Source: Roseobacter sinensis (lineage in GTDB: Bacteria > Pseudomonadota > Alphaproteobacteria > Rhodobacterales > Rhodobacteraceae). Taken from it: a stretch of DNA of 64,000 nt. Position 1 is the stretch's first letter. Every line of letters starts with the position of its first letter. The stretch is taken from the NCBI RefSeq assembly GCF_025755255.1, contig NZ_JALIEB010000003.1:62001-126000 (forward strand), given 5' to 3'. The notes beneath the pieces were generated by a model. That model made no database searches and was not told where the DNA came from. It saw nothing but the letters and a program-made list of their open reading frames with translations. The position numbers and the translations under genes were made by a program. Below are positions 17,841 through 26,115 of this stretch, piece after piece.

Positions 17841-18605
17841 CTAGCGCGTCTCGTCGTCGCGCGTTTTCCACCGCATCAGCTGGCGCAACATGCCGTGCAG
17901 CATCTGCACATCCGCGCGGGTGAGCGGCATGCGGCTCCACATGTTCCGCAGGTTGGTCCGCATCGACTGCGCCTTGTGGTCCGGGAAGAAGAACCCGGCC
18001 TCCTCCATGCGGTCCTGATAATGGTTGGCCAGATGCTCGATCTCGACGGCGTCGGCCCAGACGGTCCCCGCCATCTCGACGGTCTCGTGGGTGATCTCTG
18101 CCGTTGCGCGCATCCACTCATAGGCCACAAGCAGGACGCATTGCGCGAGGTTCAGGGATGGAAACGTCGGATTGACGGGAACCGAGATGATGGCATTGGC
18201 CCGCGCGATATCCTCGTTTTCCAGCCCCGCGCGTTCCGGGCCGAAGAGCACCGCAACCCGCTGGCCGTCGGCGATTTTCGCGGCGGCCTGTCGCATCGCC
18301 TCTTCGGGGCTCACGACCGGCTTGGTAAGATCCCGCGACCGGGCGGTGGTCGCATAGACAAAGGTGCAGTCGTTGATGGCACCCGCCAGATCATCCGTCA
18401 GGCGCGCCTCGTCCAGCAGCCGCCCGGCCCCGCTGGCCATCGCCACTGCGTTCTGGTTCGGCCAGCCGTCCCGCGGGGCGACGATCCGCATCCGGTCCAA
18501 CCCGAAATTCCACATCGCGCGCGCCGCAGCCCCGATGTTTTCACCCATCTGCGGGCGTACCAGGACAAAGGCGGGAGTGGTTGGCAGCTCGATGGGATCG
18601 CTCAT
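17841..18605 (-). CDS. trmJ: tRNA/rRNA methyltransferase, TrmJ-like SPOUT enzyme
   Basis: This 254-residue protein is a SPOUT-fold 2'-O-methyltransferase of the TrmH group 1 family, whose best-known member methylates position 32 of tRNA. Motifs seen are FVLVRPQMGENIGAAARAM in the N-terminal strand-helix, LFGPERAGLENEDI, and the knot-forming ISVPVNPTFPSLNLAQ near residues 140-155. A C-terminal extension of about 80 residues fits the TrmJ type. An AGAGG ribosome site supports the ATG. It is divergent from the ThiE-like gene and probably heads the operon with ctaA. Exact target position is inferred from the family. Confidence 0.88.
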   Translation of the reverse strand: MSDPIELPTTPAFVLVRPQMGENIGAAARAMWNFGLDRMRIVAPRDGWPNQNAVAMASGAGRLLDEARLTDDLAGAINDCTFVYATTARSRDLTKPVVSPEEAMRQAAAKIADGQRVAVLFGPERAGLENEDIARANAIISVPVNPTFPSLNLAQCVLLVAYEWMRATAEITHETVEMAGTVWADAVEIEHLANHYQDRMEEAGFFFPDHKAQSMRTNLRNMWSRMPLTRADVQMLHGMLRQLMRWKTRDDETR

Positions 18606-18736
18606 GGTGGCCTCTTACGGTCGAACCGCGGCGCCCGCAAGCCGCAGCAGCCAGCGGGAGCAACCTGCTGCATAGAAGTTTTCATTCCCAATGAGTTCCG
18701 CTACATGCTCGGAAAAAGACTTCGAGAGGACAGCTC

Positions 18737-19357
18737 ATGGACACGCCCGAGCGCCCCCAGCTTTATCTGATCACGCCGCCGGAGATCGAATTGAGCAGCT
18801 TTCCCGATCGGCTGGCATCGGTGCTCGATGCGCAGCCCGTCGCTTGCGTGCGGCTGGATCTGGCGACACGCGACGAAGATCGGATCGCGCGGGCCGCCGA
18901 TGGGCTGCGCGAGGTGACCCATGCGCGCGATATCGCCCTGGTGCTGACCGATCACACGCTGATGTCCGAGCGGTTGGGCCTCGATGGCGTGCACCTGACC
19001 GATGCTGCGCGGTCGGTGCGCGCAACGCGCAAGGCCCTGGGCCCCGACGCCATCGTGGGCAGCTTCTGTGGGGCCTCCCGGCACGATGGTATGACGGCGG
19101 GTGAGGCCGGTGCCGATTATGTCAGCTTCGGCCCGGTGCGCGCCTCGAATCTCGACGATGGCAGCTTTGCCGAGTCCGCGCTCTTTCAGTGGTGGTCCGA
19201 GATGATCGAAGTACCCGTGGTTGCGGAAGGCGGGCTCGATGCGGCAACCGTCGCTCAGTTGGCCCCCTTCACGGATTTCTTCGGGATTGGCGGTGAGATC
19301 TGGGACAGTGACGATCCGGTGGGGGCACTTGCCGCCCTGACAGCGGCACTGGGCTGA
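18737..19357 (+). CDS. Thiamine phosphate synthase-like protein (ThiE/TenI family)
   Basis: This 206-residue protein has the TIM-barrel layout of ThiE: LYLITPP opening, VLTDHTLMSERLGLDGVHL mid-region, GADYVSFGPVR and VVAEGGLD near the end. Canonical ThiE reads HLGQxD and GPxFPTxTK at these places; here they are HLTDAA and GPVRASNLDDGS, and the final phosphate loop is altered to FFGIGGEI. It may therefore be a divergent paralogue rather than the main thiamine phosphate synthase. A GAGAGGACAG ribosome site precedes the ATG. No other thi genes and no TPP riboswitch are visible nearby. Confidence 0.75.
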   Translation: MDTPERPQLYLITPPEIELSSFPDRLASVLDAQPVACVRLDLATRDEDRIARAADGLREVTHARDIALVLTDHTLMSERLGLDGVHLTDAARSVRATRKALGPDAIVGSFCGASRHDGMTAGEAGADYVSFGPVRASNLDDGSFAESALFQWWSEMIEVPVVAEGGLDAATVAQLAPFTDFFGIGGEIWDSDDPVGALAALTAALG

Positions 19358-19360
19358 GCC

Positions 19361-20506
19361 TCAGAGAAACACCCGCTCGACGAACCAGAAGGCACCCACG
19401 GCAGCGATCACGCAGGACGCGGGAACCGCGATGCGCCCCCGGTACCAGGCCTTGCGGCTGAACCAGCCGACCAGCAGGAAGGCGATGGCGATGACCGTCA
19501 GCTGGCCGATCTCGACCCCGATATTGAAACCGATCAGCGCCGGAATGAACTGGCCTTCGGGCAGGCCGAACTCACCCAGCACCGAGGCGAACCCCAGCCC
19601 ATGGAGCAGGCCAAACCCGAAGATGACGGCCGGGCGCCAGGGATTGAGGCCCGAGGTAAAGACGTTCTCGACCGCGACATAGACAATCGAGGCGGCAATC
19701 AGCGGCTCAACGATGCTGCCCGGGATGTTCACCCATCCCAGCGCACCCAGCGCCAGCGTGACGGTATGCGCGAGTGTAAACGCGCTGACCTGCCAGATCA
19801 GCGGCGCCAGCCGTGTGCTGAGGAAGAAGAGGCCCAGGACGAACAGGATATGGTCCAGCCCCTTGGGCAGGATGTGGTCAAAACCCACCGGTATGTAGGC
19901 GCCGAAGGTCTGCCAGCCACTGGCCGCAGCGCCGCCTGCGAGGGGGATCGCCGGGCTGCGCTCGCCACCACTCAGAAAGCCGGTGTAGGGCGCCTCGACC
20001 CCTTGCTGGCGGAGTACCAGCGCGCCGGCACCCGTGGGCCAGGTCAGCGTGATCTCGGCTGCGCCTTCGGGCAGCGCCGCGGTCAGGCGCAGCGTCGAGA
20101 TCCGCGGCAGATCAGCGCCGAGATCAGCGGGGATGTCGAGCCCGCTTTGCTCCAGAACCAGCGCGTCGCCCGCGCTCAGCAGCGGCAGGGCGTTCCACCC
20201 GGTGATGAGCTGCGGCACCCGGGCGGCCAGCTGCTCGGGCGCGCGTGCGCGCAAATCCGTGTACGCGGGCCCCGCATCATCGTCGTTTGTGTTTTCCACC
20301 GCATCGAGGTCGACACCCGACAGAAACGCCTCGAGATTGATGCGCAGATCGAGCGTCACCACGCCGCCATCTGTCACGGCCAGATCTGCAATGGTCGGCT
20401 CCAGCTCATGGGCATGCCCCCGGCCCCCGGCGATCCAGAGGCAGGCGGTTGACAAAGCCGCCAGAAACAACAGCTTCCGAAAGAGGGTCGAAAAGGGAGA
20501 GGTCAT
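19361..20506 (-). CDS. HupE/UreJ family membrane protein
   Basis: This 381-residue protein has a signal peptide, an extracytoplasmic domain of about 190 residues and a C-terminal HupE/UreJ_2 membrane domain with about six helices. The hallmark GFDHILPKGLDHILFVLGLFFL, with paired histidines, begins near residue 210, and FTLAHTVTLAL and NIGVEIGQL follow. Members of this group are linked to nickel, cobalt or other metal uptake, though many are uncharacterised. The ATG overlaps the ATG of the divergent DUF4198 gene within a single CATG, and its own ribosome site is poor. No hydrogenase or urease genes are in the window. Confidence 0.82.
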   Translation of the reverse strand: MTSPFSTLFRKLLFLAALSTACLWIAGGRGHAHELEPTIADLAVTDGGVVTLDLRINLEAFLSGVDLDAVENTNDDDAGPAYTDLRARAPEQLAARVPQLITGWNALPLLSAGDALVLEQSGLDIPADLGADLPRISTLRLTAALPEGAAEITLTWPTGAGALVLRQQGVEAPYTGFLSGGERSPAIPLAGGAAASGWQTFGAYIPVGFDHILPKGLDHILFVLGLFFLSTRLAPLIWQVSAFTLAHTVTLALGALGWVNIPGSIVEPLIAASIVYVAVENVFTSGLNPWRPAVIFGFGLLHGLGFASVLGEFGLPEGQFIPALIGFNIGVEIGQLTVIAIAFLLVGWFSRKAWYRGRIAVPASCVIAAVGAFWFVERVFL

Positions 20507-21317
20507 GCGGGTCTCACGAAATGCGGTGTTTGCGCTCTTGCTAGCGGCTCAGCCCGGGTTTGGCCATGAGTTTTGGATCGACCCCGAGGACTATACGGTC
20601 GCGCCAGGGGCGGCGCTGACGGCACATCTGCGCAACGGCGAGGACTTCAAGGGCATCACCCTCGCGTGGTTCGAAAACCGCTTCACCCGGTTCGAGCTGG
20701 TGCTGGGGGACAGCGTCATTCCCGTGCAGGGGCGTGCGGGTGACACCCCGGCCCTCGCCACCACTGCGCCGGAAGCGGAGGGTCTGTTGGTTGTCCTGCA
20801 TGAAACCGCGCCCTCGCAGCTGACCTACAAGGAGTGGCCGAAGTTTCTGAAGTTCGCGGCGCACAAGGATTTCCCCAACGCAGCCGCCGATCATGAAGCC
20901 GCCGGTTGGCCCAAGGAGGGCTTCCGCGAGAGTTATACGCGCCACGCAAAATCGCTGATCGCCATCGGCAGCGGCGCGGGCGAAGACCGGGCCTTTGGTC
21001 TGGCGACAGAATTCGTGGCGCTGAGCAACCCGTACGAGCCTGCGTTTGACGGCGAGATGCGGGTCCGTGTGCTCTATGACGGCGCGCCGCGCGCGGATGC
21101 ACAGGTCGAAGTCTTCGAGCGCGCGCCCGAAGGCGCGGTGACGGTCAGCCTGACGCGCACTGACAGCGAGGGCGAGGCCAGCGTGCCGGTCAAGCCCGGC
21201 CACAGCTACCTCTTCGATGCCGTGGTCCTGCGCCCCAGCCCCGAGGCGGGCATGGAAGACCGCGCGCCGGTCTGGGAGACGCTTTGGGCTGCGCTGACCT
21301 TCTCGGTCCCCGAGTGA
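20505..21317 (+). CDS. DUF4198 domain periplasmic protein
   Basis: This 270-residue protein starts with a signal peptide (MRVSRNAVFALLLAAQPGFG) and matches the DUF4198 pattern: HEFWIDPEDYTVAPG just after cleavage, and a C-terminal immunoglobulin-like segment with GEASVPVKPGHSYLFDAVVLR. Relatives include NikK-type accessory proteins of nickel/cobalt transport. The N-terminal His of the mature form (HEFW) is a possible metal ligand. The ATG at 20505 has a strong AGGGAGAGG ribosome site. Its start codon is interlocked with that of the divergent HupE/UreJ-like gene, which argues for joint function. The extended upstream frame is a shadow. Confidence 0.78.
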   Translation: MRVSRNAVFALLLAAQPGFGHEFWIDPEDYTVAPGAALTAHLRNGEDFKGITLAWFENRFTRFELVLGDSVIPVQGRAGDTPALATTAPEAEGLLVVLHETAPSQLTYKEWPKFLKFAAHKDFPNAAADHEAAGWPKEGFRESYTRHAKSLIAIGSGAGEDRAFGLATEFVALSNPYEPAFDGEMRVRVLYDGAPRADAQVEVFERAPEGAVTVSLTRTDSEGEASVPVKPGHSYLFDAVVLRPSPEAGMEDRAPVWETLWAALTFSVPE

Positions 21318-21359
21318 GACGCCCTTGAACACGGGCGCGTTCCCGGCCACAAGACCTGC

Positions 21360-22253
21360 ATGACGGCAACACCTGACATCTTATGCATCGGATCGGTTCT
21401 CTGGGACGTGATCGGCCGCTCCGCCAGCGTGATGCGGCAAGGCTCGGACGTGCCCGGGCGGATCACGCGCATTCCCGGCGGGGTCGCCATGAATATCGCA
21501 ATGACGCTGGTGCGCTTCGGGTTCACGCCTGCCTTGCTCACATCGGTCGGGCGCGACGCGGAAGGCGACGAACTGGTCGCCGCCTGTGCCGCGCGCGGCA
21601 TGATCACCGACACGATCTATCGCTCGGACGATCTGCCCACCGATGTCTACATGGCGGTCGAGGGGGCCAACGGGCTGATCGCTGCCATCGCTGATGCGCA
21701 TTCGCTTGAGGCCGCCGGGGCCAAGATCCTTGGCCCGCTCTCCGACGGGCGTCTGGCGTCGGCCGAGACACCCTATGATGGGCTCGTGGCACTTGATGGT
21801 AACCTCACGCTCGATCTGCTGAGCGAGATTGCCCACAGCCCGCTCTTTGCCAGCGCCGATCTGCGTGTGGCCCCGGCGTCGCCCGGCAAGGCCGAGCGGC
21901 TGATCCCGTTTCTGACCGAAGGCCGCGGCACGCTCTATGTGAACCTCGAAGAGGCCGGCCTGCTCTGCAAGCGCAGCTTTCGCGAGTCGCGTGAAGCGGC
22001 CGAAGGCCTGCTGAACCGGGGCGCGAAGCGGGTGGTGGTGACCGACGGCGGCTCGGATGCGACCGACGGCCGCCAGGACGGTCTTCTGACCCAAACGCCG
22101 CCGCAAGTGCTGGTGACCCGTGTGACGGGCGCCGGCGACACCTTCATGGCCGCGCATATCGCCGCGGGGGCCGATGGCGCAACACCCGAAGACGCGCTCA
22201 ACCGTGCCTTGCAGGCCGCCGCCACTTACGTTTCCGGAGAGACCGCCCTATGA
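21360..22253 (+). CDS. psuK: PfkB family kinase, probable pseudouridine kinase
   Basis: This 297-residue protein is a ribokinase/PfkB-family sugar kinase. It has the GGVAMNIAMTLVRFG motif near residue 40 and the anion-hole/catalytic TGAGDTFMAAH near residue 260. Its stop overlaps the start of psuG (ATGA), the standard psuK-psuG pairing, so pseudouridine is the likely substrate: the kinase makes pseudouridine 5'-phosphate. This lets RNA breakdown products be returned to uracil and ribose 5-phosphate. The specificity rests on context; the ribosome site is weak. Confidence 0.85.
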   Translation: MTATPDILCIGSVLWDVIGRSASVMRQGSDVPGRITRIPGGVAMNIAMTLVRFGFTPALLTSVGRDAEGDELVAACAARGMITDTIYRSDDLPTDVYMAVEGANGLIAAIADAHSLEAAGAKILGPLSDGRLASAETPYDGLVALDGNLTLDLLSEIAHSPLFASADLRVAPASPGKAERLIPFLTEGRGTLYVNLEEAGLLCKRSFRESREAAEGLLNRGAKRVVVTDGGSDATDGRQDGLLTQTPPQVLVTRVTGAGDTFMAAHIAAGADGATPEDALNRALQAAATYVSGETAL

Positions 22254-23182
22254 CCGCCCTGCCCCTTCAGCGTTCGGCCGAGGTTGCGGCCGCCGTGGCG
22301 ACCTCCAGACCGGTGGTCGCGCTCGAAAGCACCATCATCACCCATGGGATGCCCTTTCCGCAGAACCTCGAGGTTGCGCGGCATGTGGAAGATGACATTC
22401 GCGGTGGTGGCGCCACACCGGCGACCATCGCGGTGATCGACGGGACGTTGCACATCGGTCTCGATGATGTGCAGCTGGAGCGGCTCGCGCAGGCGAAATC
22501 GGTGGCCAAGCTGTCGCGGGCGGATCTCGCGGCCTGCATGGCCACGGGTGGCACCGGTGCAACCACCGTGGCCGCCACCATGATCGCCGCGCATCTGGCG
22601 GGCATCGAGATCTTCGCGACCGGCGGGATCGGCGGCGTGCACCGCGGCGCCGAGAACAGCTTTGACGTCTCCGCCGACCTCATGGAACTTGCGCAGACCC
22701 CGGTGACGGTGGTGGCCGCTGGCGCGAAGGCGATCCTTGACGTGGACAAGACGCTGGAGGTGCTGGAGACCCAAGGCGTGCCGGTCATCGCCGTCGGTCA
22801 GGACAGCTTTCCCGCCTTCTGGAGCGCGCAGTCCCCTCTTGCGGCCCCTTTGCGCATGGACACGGCGGCCGAGATCGCGCGGGCGCACCACATGCGCGGG
22901 CAGCTGCACCTGCCCGGCGGCCAACTCGTGGCCCACCCGATCCCGGCGGCGGAGGAGATCCCCGCAGACGATCTTGCGCCGATCATCGCACAGGCCCAGG
23001 CGGACGCGGATCGCCATGGCATAAAGGGCAAGGCGGTGACGCCCTACCTGCTGCAGCGGATCTTCGAGCTGACAGATGGCCGGTCGCTGACGGCAAATAT
23101 CGCCCTGGTGCGCAACAATGCGCGATTTGCAGCCGAGATTGCATCGGAATTGGCCAAGATATCCCGCGGCGCGGGAAGTTGA
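22250..23182 (+). CDS. psuG: Pseudouridine-5'-phosphate glycosidase
   Basis: This 310-residue enzyme cleaves the C-C glycosidic bond of pseudouridine 5'-phosphate to uracil and ribose 5-phosphate. Signature blocks are VVALESTIITHGMPFPQNLE near residue 22, the ATGGTGATTVAATM loop near 98, FATGGIGGVHRGAE near 124 and VGQDSFPAFW near 180. The length is usual for the family. It is translationally coupled to psuK through ATGA. No dedicated transporter or regulator is adjacent. Confidence 0.95.
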   Translation: MTALPLQRSAEVAAAVATSRPVVALESTIITHGMPFPQNLEVARHVEDDIRGGGATPATIAVIDGTLHIGLDDVQLERLAQAKSVAKLSRADLAACMATGGTGATTVAATMIAAHLAGIEIFATGGIGGVHRGAENSFDVSADLMELAQTPVTVVAAGAKAILDVDKTLEVLETQGVPVIAVGQDSFPAFWSAQSPLAAPLRMDTAAEIARAHHMRGQLHLPGGQLVAHPIPAAEEIPADDLAPIIAQAQADADRHGIKGKAVTPYLLQRIFELTDGRSLTANIALVRNNARFAAEIASELAKISRGAGS

Positions 23183-23259
23183 GCCTGCCCCCGCCGCAAA
23201 TCCATTGTGCCACCCGCCCAATGCACATAACTACGGGGGGCGTCAGTTAGAGAAGCGTT

Positions 23260-23976
23260 ATGAATACCCCGTTTGACCCCGAACCGCCCGCGGCCCGCCG
23301 CAGTCTGATTTCCTGGTTACGCGCCTCTTTCCTGACCGGCCTTGTGGTTATCGCACCGGTGGGCCTGACCATCTGGCTGATCTGGTCCGTGGTGGGCTGG
23401 ATCGACGGGTTTGTGCTCCCGCTCGTGCCGGGCCCCTACCAGCCGGATCGCCTGTTGCAGGATTGGCTTGGGCTCGATCCCGCGACGCAGGTCAACATCC
23501 GCGGCATCGGGGTGGTCATCTTTCTCGTCTTCACGGTGGTCGTCGGCTGGATGGCCAAGGGGATCATCGGTCGGTCGCTGATCCGCTATGGCGAAAGCCT
23601 GGTCGAACGCACGCCGGTCGTGCGCACGATCTATTCCGGCATCAAGCAGATCTCGGAGACGGTCTTCGCGCAATCGGAACGCTCCTTCGAAAAGGCCTGC
23701 CTGATCGAGTATCCTCGCCGCGGCATCTGGGCCATCGGCTTCATCTCGACCACCACGAAAGGCGAGATCGCAGCACGCGGCAACAGCGGTGCCCCGATGG
23801 TCAGCGTCTTCGTCCCGACAACGCCTAACCCGACCTCCGGCTTTCTGCTGTTCTTCCCCGCCGATGACGTGATCGAGCTCGACATGACCGTAGAGGATGC
23901 CGCCAAGCTCGTGATCTCCGCCGGGCTGGTTTATCCCAATGGCAAGGACCCGACGCAGCCGCCGCAGGTCCGATAA
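23260..23976 (+). CDS. DUF502 family membrane protein
   Basis: This 238-residue protein belongs to the DUF502 family of inner-membrane proteins. There are two transmembrane helices, around residues 22-46 (FLTGLVVIAPVGLTIWLIW) and 84-104 (GVVIFLVFTVVVGWMAKG). Diagnostic blocks are the ERTPVVRTIYSGIKQISETVF segment and VFVPTTPNPTSGFLLFFP. An AGAGAAG ribosome site precedes the ATG. The function is unknown; plant relatives act at endomembranes, and no equivalent role is known in bacteria. It converges with the patatin gene with one base between stops. Confidence 0.88.
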   Translation: MNTPFDPEPPAARRSLISWLRASFLTGLVVIAPVGLTIWLIWSVVGWIDGFVLPLVPGPYQPDRLLQDWLGLDPATQVNIRGIGVVIFLVFTVVVGWMAKGIIGRSLIRYGESLVERTPVVRTIYSGIKQISETVFAQSERSFEKACLIEYPRRGIWAIGFISTTTKGEIAARGNSGAPMVSVFVPTTPNPTSGFLLFFPADDVIELDMTVEDAAKLVISAGLVYPNGKDPTQPPQVR

Positions 23977-23977
23977 C

Positions 23978-25015
23978 CTATTGGAACATGTCCACCAGAT
24001 CGACCGAACTGCGTTTGTTCAGGTCGTTCTTGTGATGCGTGAGGAAGGTATCGGCCGCGCGCTGCCCTGCCTCCTTGAGGCGTGAGAGGGTAAAGGGCGT
24101 GGGCACAAGTTTGGTCGCCACCGAAAGCTCGTTCATCAGCGCGTCATCGGCCACCATATGGATCAGCACGCGGCTCTTCTGCTCGGTCGAGAGTGTCCCG
24201 CGATCCAGCAGCCGCTGCACGAATTCGATGGCGCGGAGCTCACGCAGCAGCGAGGAATTGAAGCTGATCTCGTTGATCCGGTTCTGGATCGCCTGGGCCG
24301 TGCGCGGCAGCTCGGTCCGCTCCAGCGGGTTGATATTGATGATCAGGATGTCATCGGGCAGCGAGGGGTTGAAGAGCGGAAAGAGCGCCGGGTTGCCGGT
24401 ATAGCCGCCGTCCCAGAAGGCCTCGGTGAGACCGGTCTCGGCATCCTCCACCTCGACCGCCTGGAAGATGGTTGGCAGACAGGCTGAGGCGAGAATCGCC
24501 TCGGTGCTGATCTCGCTATCCTTGAACACGCGCACCTTGCCGTTGCGCACCCGTGTTGCACAGATGAAGAGGCACGGCCCCTTGCCGTTCTCTTCATGCA
24601 CCGCCTCGAAGTCGAACTGTTCCACGATGTCGCGCAGCGGATTGCGATAGAGAGGGCCGTAGGCATAGGGCGAAACGGCGCGCGACCAGGCATCCGCCGC
24701 TATCACGGGCCAGGAGTATTCCAGCGCCTGACTGAAATCGCCCAGCGAAAACGGCAGCATCCAGGCCGGGATCTGCAGATCCGGCCGTGCGCCCACCTCC
24801 CGCCAAAGCCAGTCCAGCCGGTCGCGCGCGCCCTGCCGGCCCCCTTCGATCATGCCAGCCTTGAGCGCGGCCCCATTCAGCGTGCCCGCCGAGGTGCCCG
24901 AGATCGCCGCGATATGGATATCCTCCTCACAGAGGATCCGGTCGAGCACGCCCCAGGTGAAGGCGCCATGTGCGCCGCCGCCCTGCAAGGCCAGATTGAT
25001 CCGTTTGACCGCCAT
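23978..25015 (-). CDS. Patatin-like phospholipase
   Basis: This 345-residue protein is a patatin-family lipid acyl hydrolase. The oxyanion-hole glycine run LQGGGAHGAFTWG is at residues 10-22, the nucleophile elbow GTSAG has Ser42, and the catalytic aspartate is in WDGGYTGNP near residue 203, completing the Ser-Asp dyad. No signal peptide is seen, so it is likely cytoplasmic or delivered by another route. It lies downstream of the 3-hydroxybutyrate dehydrogenase gene on the same strand, 60 bases away. A role in membrane lipid or storage-polymer turnover is possible but not shown. Confidence 0.88.
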   Translation of the reverse strand: MAVKRINLALQGGGAHGAFTWGVLDRILCEEDIHIAAISGTSAGTLNGAALKAGMIEGGRQGARDRLDWLWREVGARPDLQIPAWMLPFSLGDFSQALEYSWPVIAADAWSRAVSPYAYGPLYRNPLRDIVEQFDFEAVHEENGKGPCLFICATRVRNGKVRVFKDSEISTEAILASACLPTIFQAVEVEDAETGLTEAFWDGGYTGNPALFPLFNPSLPDDILIININPLERTELPRTAQAIQNRINEISFNSSLLRELRAIEFVQRLLDRGTLSTEQKSRVLIHMVADDALMNELSVATKLVPTPFTLSRLKEAGQRAADTFLTHHKNDLNKRSSVDLVDMFQ

Positions 25016-25075
25016 CGCACCTCTCCTGTCCAGTTTCTTCTGGCCAAAAATATCCCCGCCGGAGGCAAGACACCG

Positions 25076-25861
25076 TCAAAGAGCCGTCCAGCCACCATCG
25101 ACGCTGATCGTTGTGCCGGTGATCTGTGCCGCCGCGTCCGAGCATAGGAACGTCGCCGTCCCACCCATCTGCTCGACCGTTGCGAACTCCTTGGAGGGCT
25201 GGCGTGTCAGCATCACGTTCTCAATCACCTCTTCGCGGCTCATGTCGTATTCCTTCATCGTATCGGGGATCTGCTTTTCGACGATGGGTGTGAGCACATA
25301 GCCCGGGCAGATGGCGTTGGCGGTGATCGGCTCCTTCGCCGTCTCCAGTGCGGTGGTCTTGGTGAGCCCGACGATACCGTGCTTGGCCGCGATATAGGCG
25401 GATTTGTAGGGCGAGGCGGTCAACCCATGGGCGGAGGCGATGTTCACGACGCGCCCCCATCCAGCGCTGCGCATCATCGGCAGGGCGGCCGCGGTGGTGT
25501 GAAAGGCGGAGCTGAGGTTGATTGCGATGATCGCATCCCATTTCTCGACCGGAAATTCGGGGATCGCGGCCACATGCTGGATGCCCGCATTGTTCACCAG
25601 GATGTCACAGCGCCCCGCCGTCTCGATCAGCTGGCGGCACTGATCCCCGTTCGACATATCGGCCTGGATGTAGCGCGCGGCGGTGCCTGTCGTCTCCGAG
25701 ATCTCGCGCGCCAGCGCGTGGTCTTCATCGGCGTCGGTGAAGGAGTTCAGCACGACATCGGCGCCCGCCTTGGCCAGCTCCCACGCGATGCCGAGGCCAA
25801 TGCCCGAATTCGACCCGGTGATGACGGCGGTCTTGCCCGCCAGCGAAATCTCGAATGCCAT
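25076..25861 (-). CDS. bdhA: 3-hydroxybutyrate dehydrogenase
   Basis: This 261-residue short-chain dehydrogenase matches D-3-hydroxybutyrate dehydrogenase, which oxidises 3-hydroxybutyrate from polyhydroxybutyrate breakdown to acetoacetate. The NAD site TGSNSGIG is at residues 15-22; the catalytic set is S143, Y156 and K160 in IASAHG...YIAAK. The central NNAGIQHVAAIPEFP and CPGYVLTPIVEKQI blocks are characteristic. The ATG at 25861 is chosen because the Rossmann strand begins right after it and a GGGAAGGG ribosome site precedes; the longer frame runs into the regulatory inverted repeat. See the repeat at 25893-25915 for possible control. Confidence 0.9.
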   Translation of the reverse strand: MAFEISLAGKTAVITGSNSGIGLGIAWELAKAGADVVLNSFTDADEDHALAREISETTGTAARYIQADMSNGDQCRQLIETAGRCDILVNNAGIQHVAAIPEFPVEKWDAIIAINLSSAFHTTAAALPMMRSAGWGRVVNIASAHGLTASPYKSAYIAAKHGIVGLTKTTALETAKEPITANAICPGYVLTPIVEKQIPDTMKEYDMSREEVIENVMLTRQPSKEFATVEQMGGTATFLCSDAAAQITGTTISVDGGWTAL

Positions 25862-25892
25862 GTGAAGACCCTTCCCAGTGACGCAAATTGCT

Positions 25893-25915
25893 GCATTGCA
25901 CGCATCATGCAATGC
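25893..25915. promoter_or_regulatory. Inverted repeat upstream of bdhA, PhaR-like candidate operator
   Basis: GCATTGCA and TGCAATGC (25893-25900, 25908-25915) are perfect reverse complements with a 7-base spacer, and the symmetry extends outward with one mismatch to flanking GC. The TGC/GCA-rich composition resembles sites described for the polyhydroxyalkanoate regulator PhaR in related bacteria. It lies 31-54 bases before the bdhA start. Regulation by PhaR is an inference. Confidence 0.45.
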
Positions 25916-26010
25916 TGCGTCTGCAAAGGAAACGCCTTTCACCCCGTCGGTTGAGATTGCGCCGAAAGCGCACAACCCAGTGCTGAAATGCGCGGAGAGT
26001 TGCTTTGACC

Positions 26011-26039
26011 AAAAAAAACGCCTGCACGAGGCAGGCGTT
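26011..26039 (-). terminator. Intrinsic terminator of the candidate small RNA
   Basis: A perfect 9-base-pair stem AACGCCTGC / GCAGGCGTT with a 5-base loop is followed on the minus strand by a run of eight Ts (26018-26011). It also insulates bdhA from upstream minus-strand transcription. Confidence 0.85.
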
Positions 26040-26086
26040 AAGTTATTGAGGCAGGTTTCATACAGGCAAGAAACCTATCGAGCAGT
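26011..26086 (-). ncRNA. Candidate small RNA, about 76 nt, with own promoter and terminator
   Basis: On the minus strand a promoter-like pair lies at 26121-26116 (TTGGCC) and 26098-26093 (TATAAC) with an exact 17-base spacer, predicting a start near 26086. Downstream come a hairpin with perfect 7-base arms AGGTTTC/GAAACCT (26076-26070 and 26059-26053) and a 9-base-pair GC-rich stem (26039-26017) followed by eight T residues, a textbook intrinsic terminator. No open reading frame of note fits inside. The terminator cannot serve bdhA, which starts downstream of it. I do not recognise an Rfam family. The hfq gene is in the same window. Confidence 0.55.
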
Positions 26087-26115
26087 GACTTTGTTATAAG
26101 CAATCTCGCGCCTGA

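Noticed and set aside
18606-18736. TPP riboswitch before the ThiE-like gene
   Set aside because: The leader lacks the conserved CUGAGA and ACCUGA elements.
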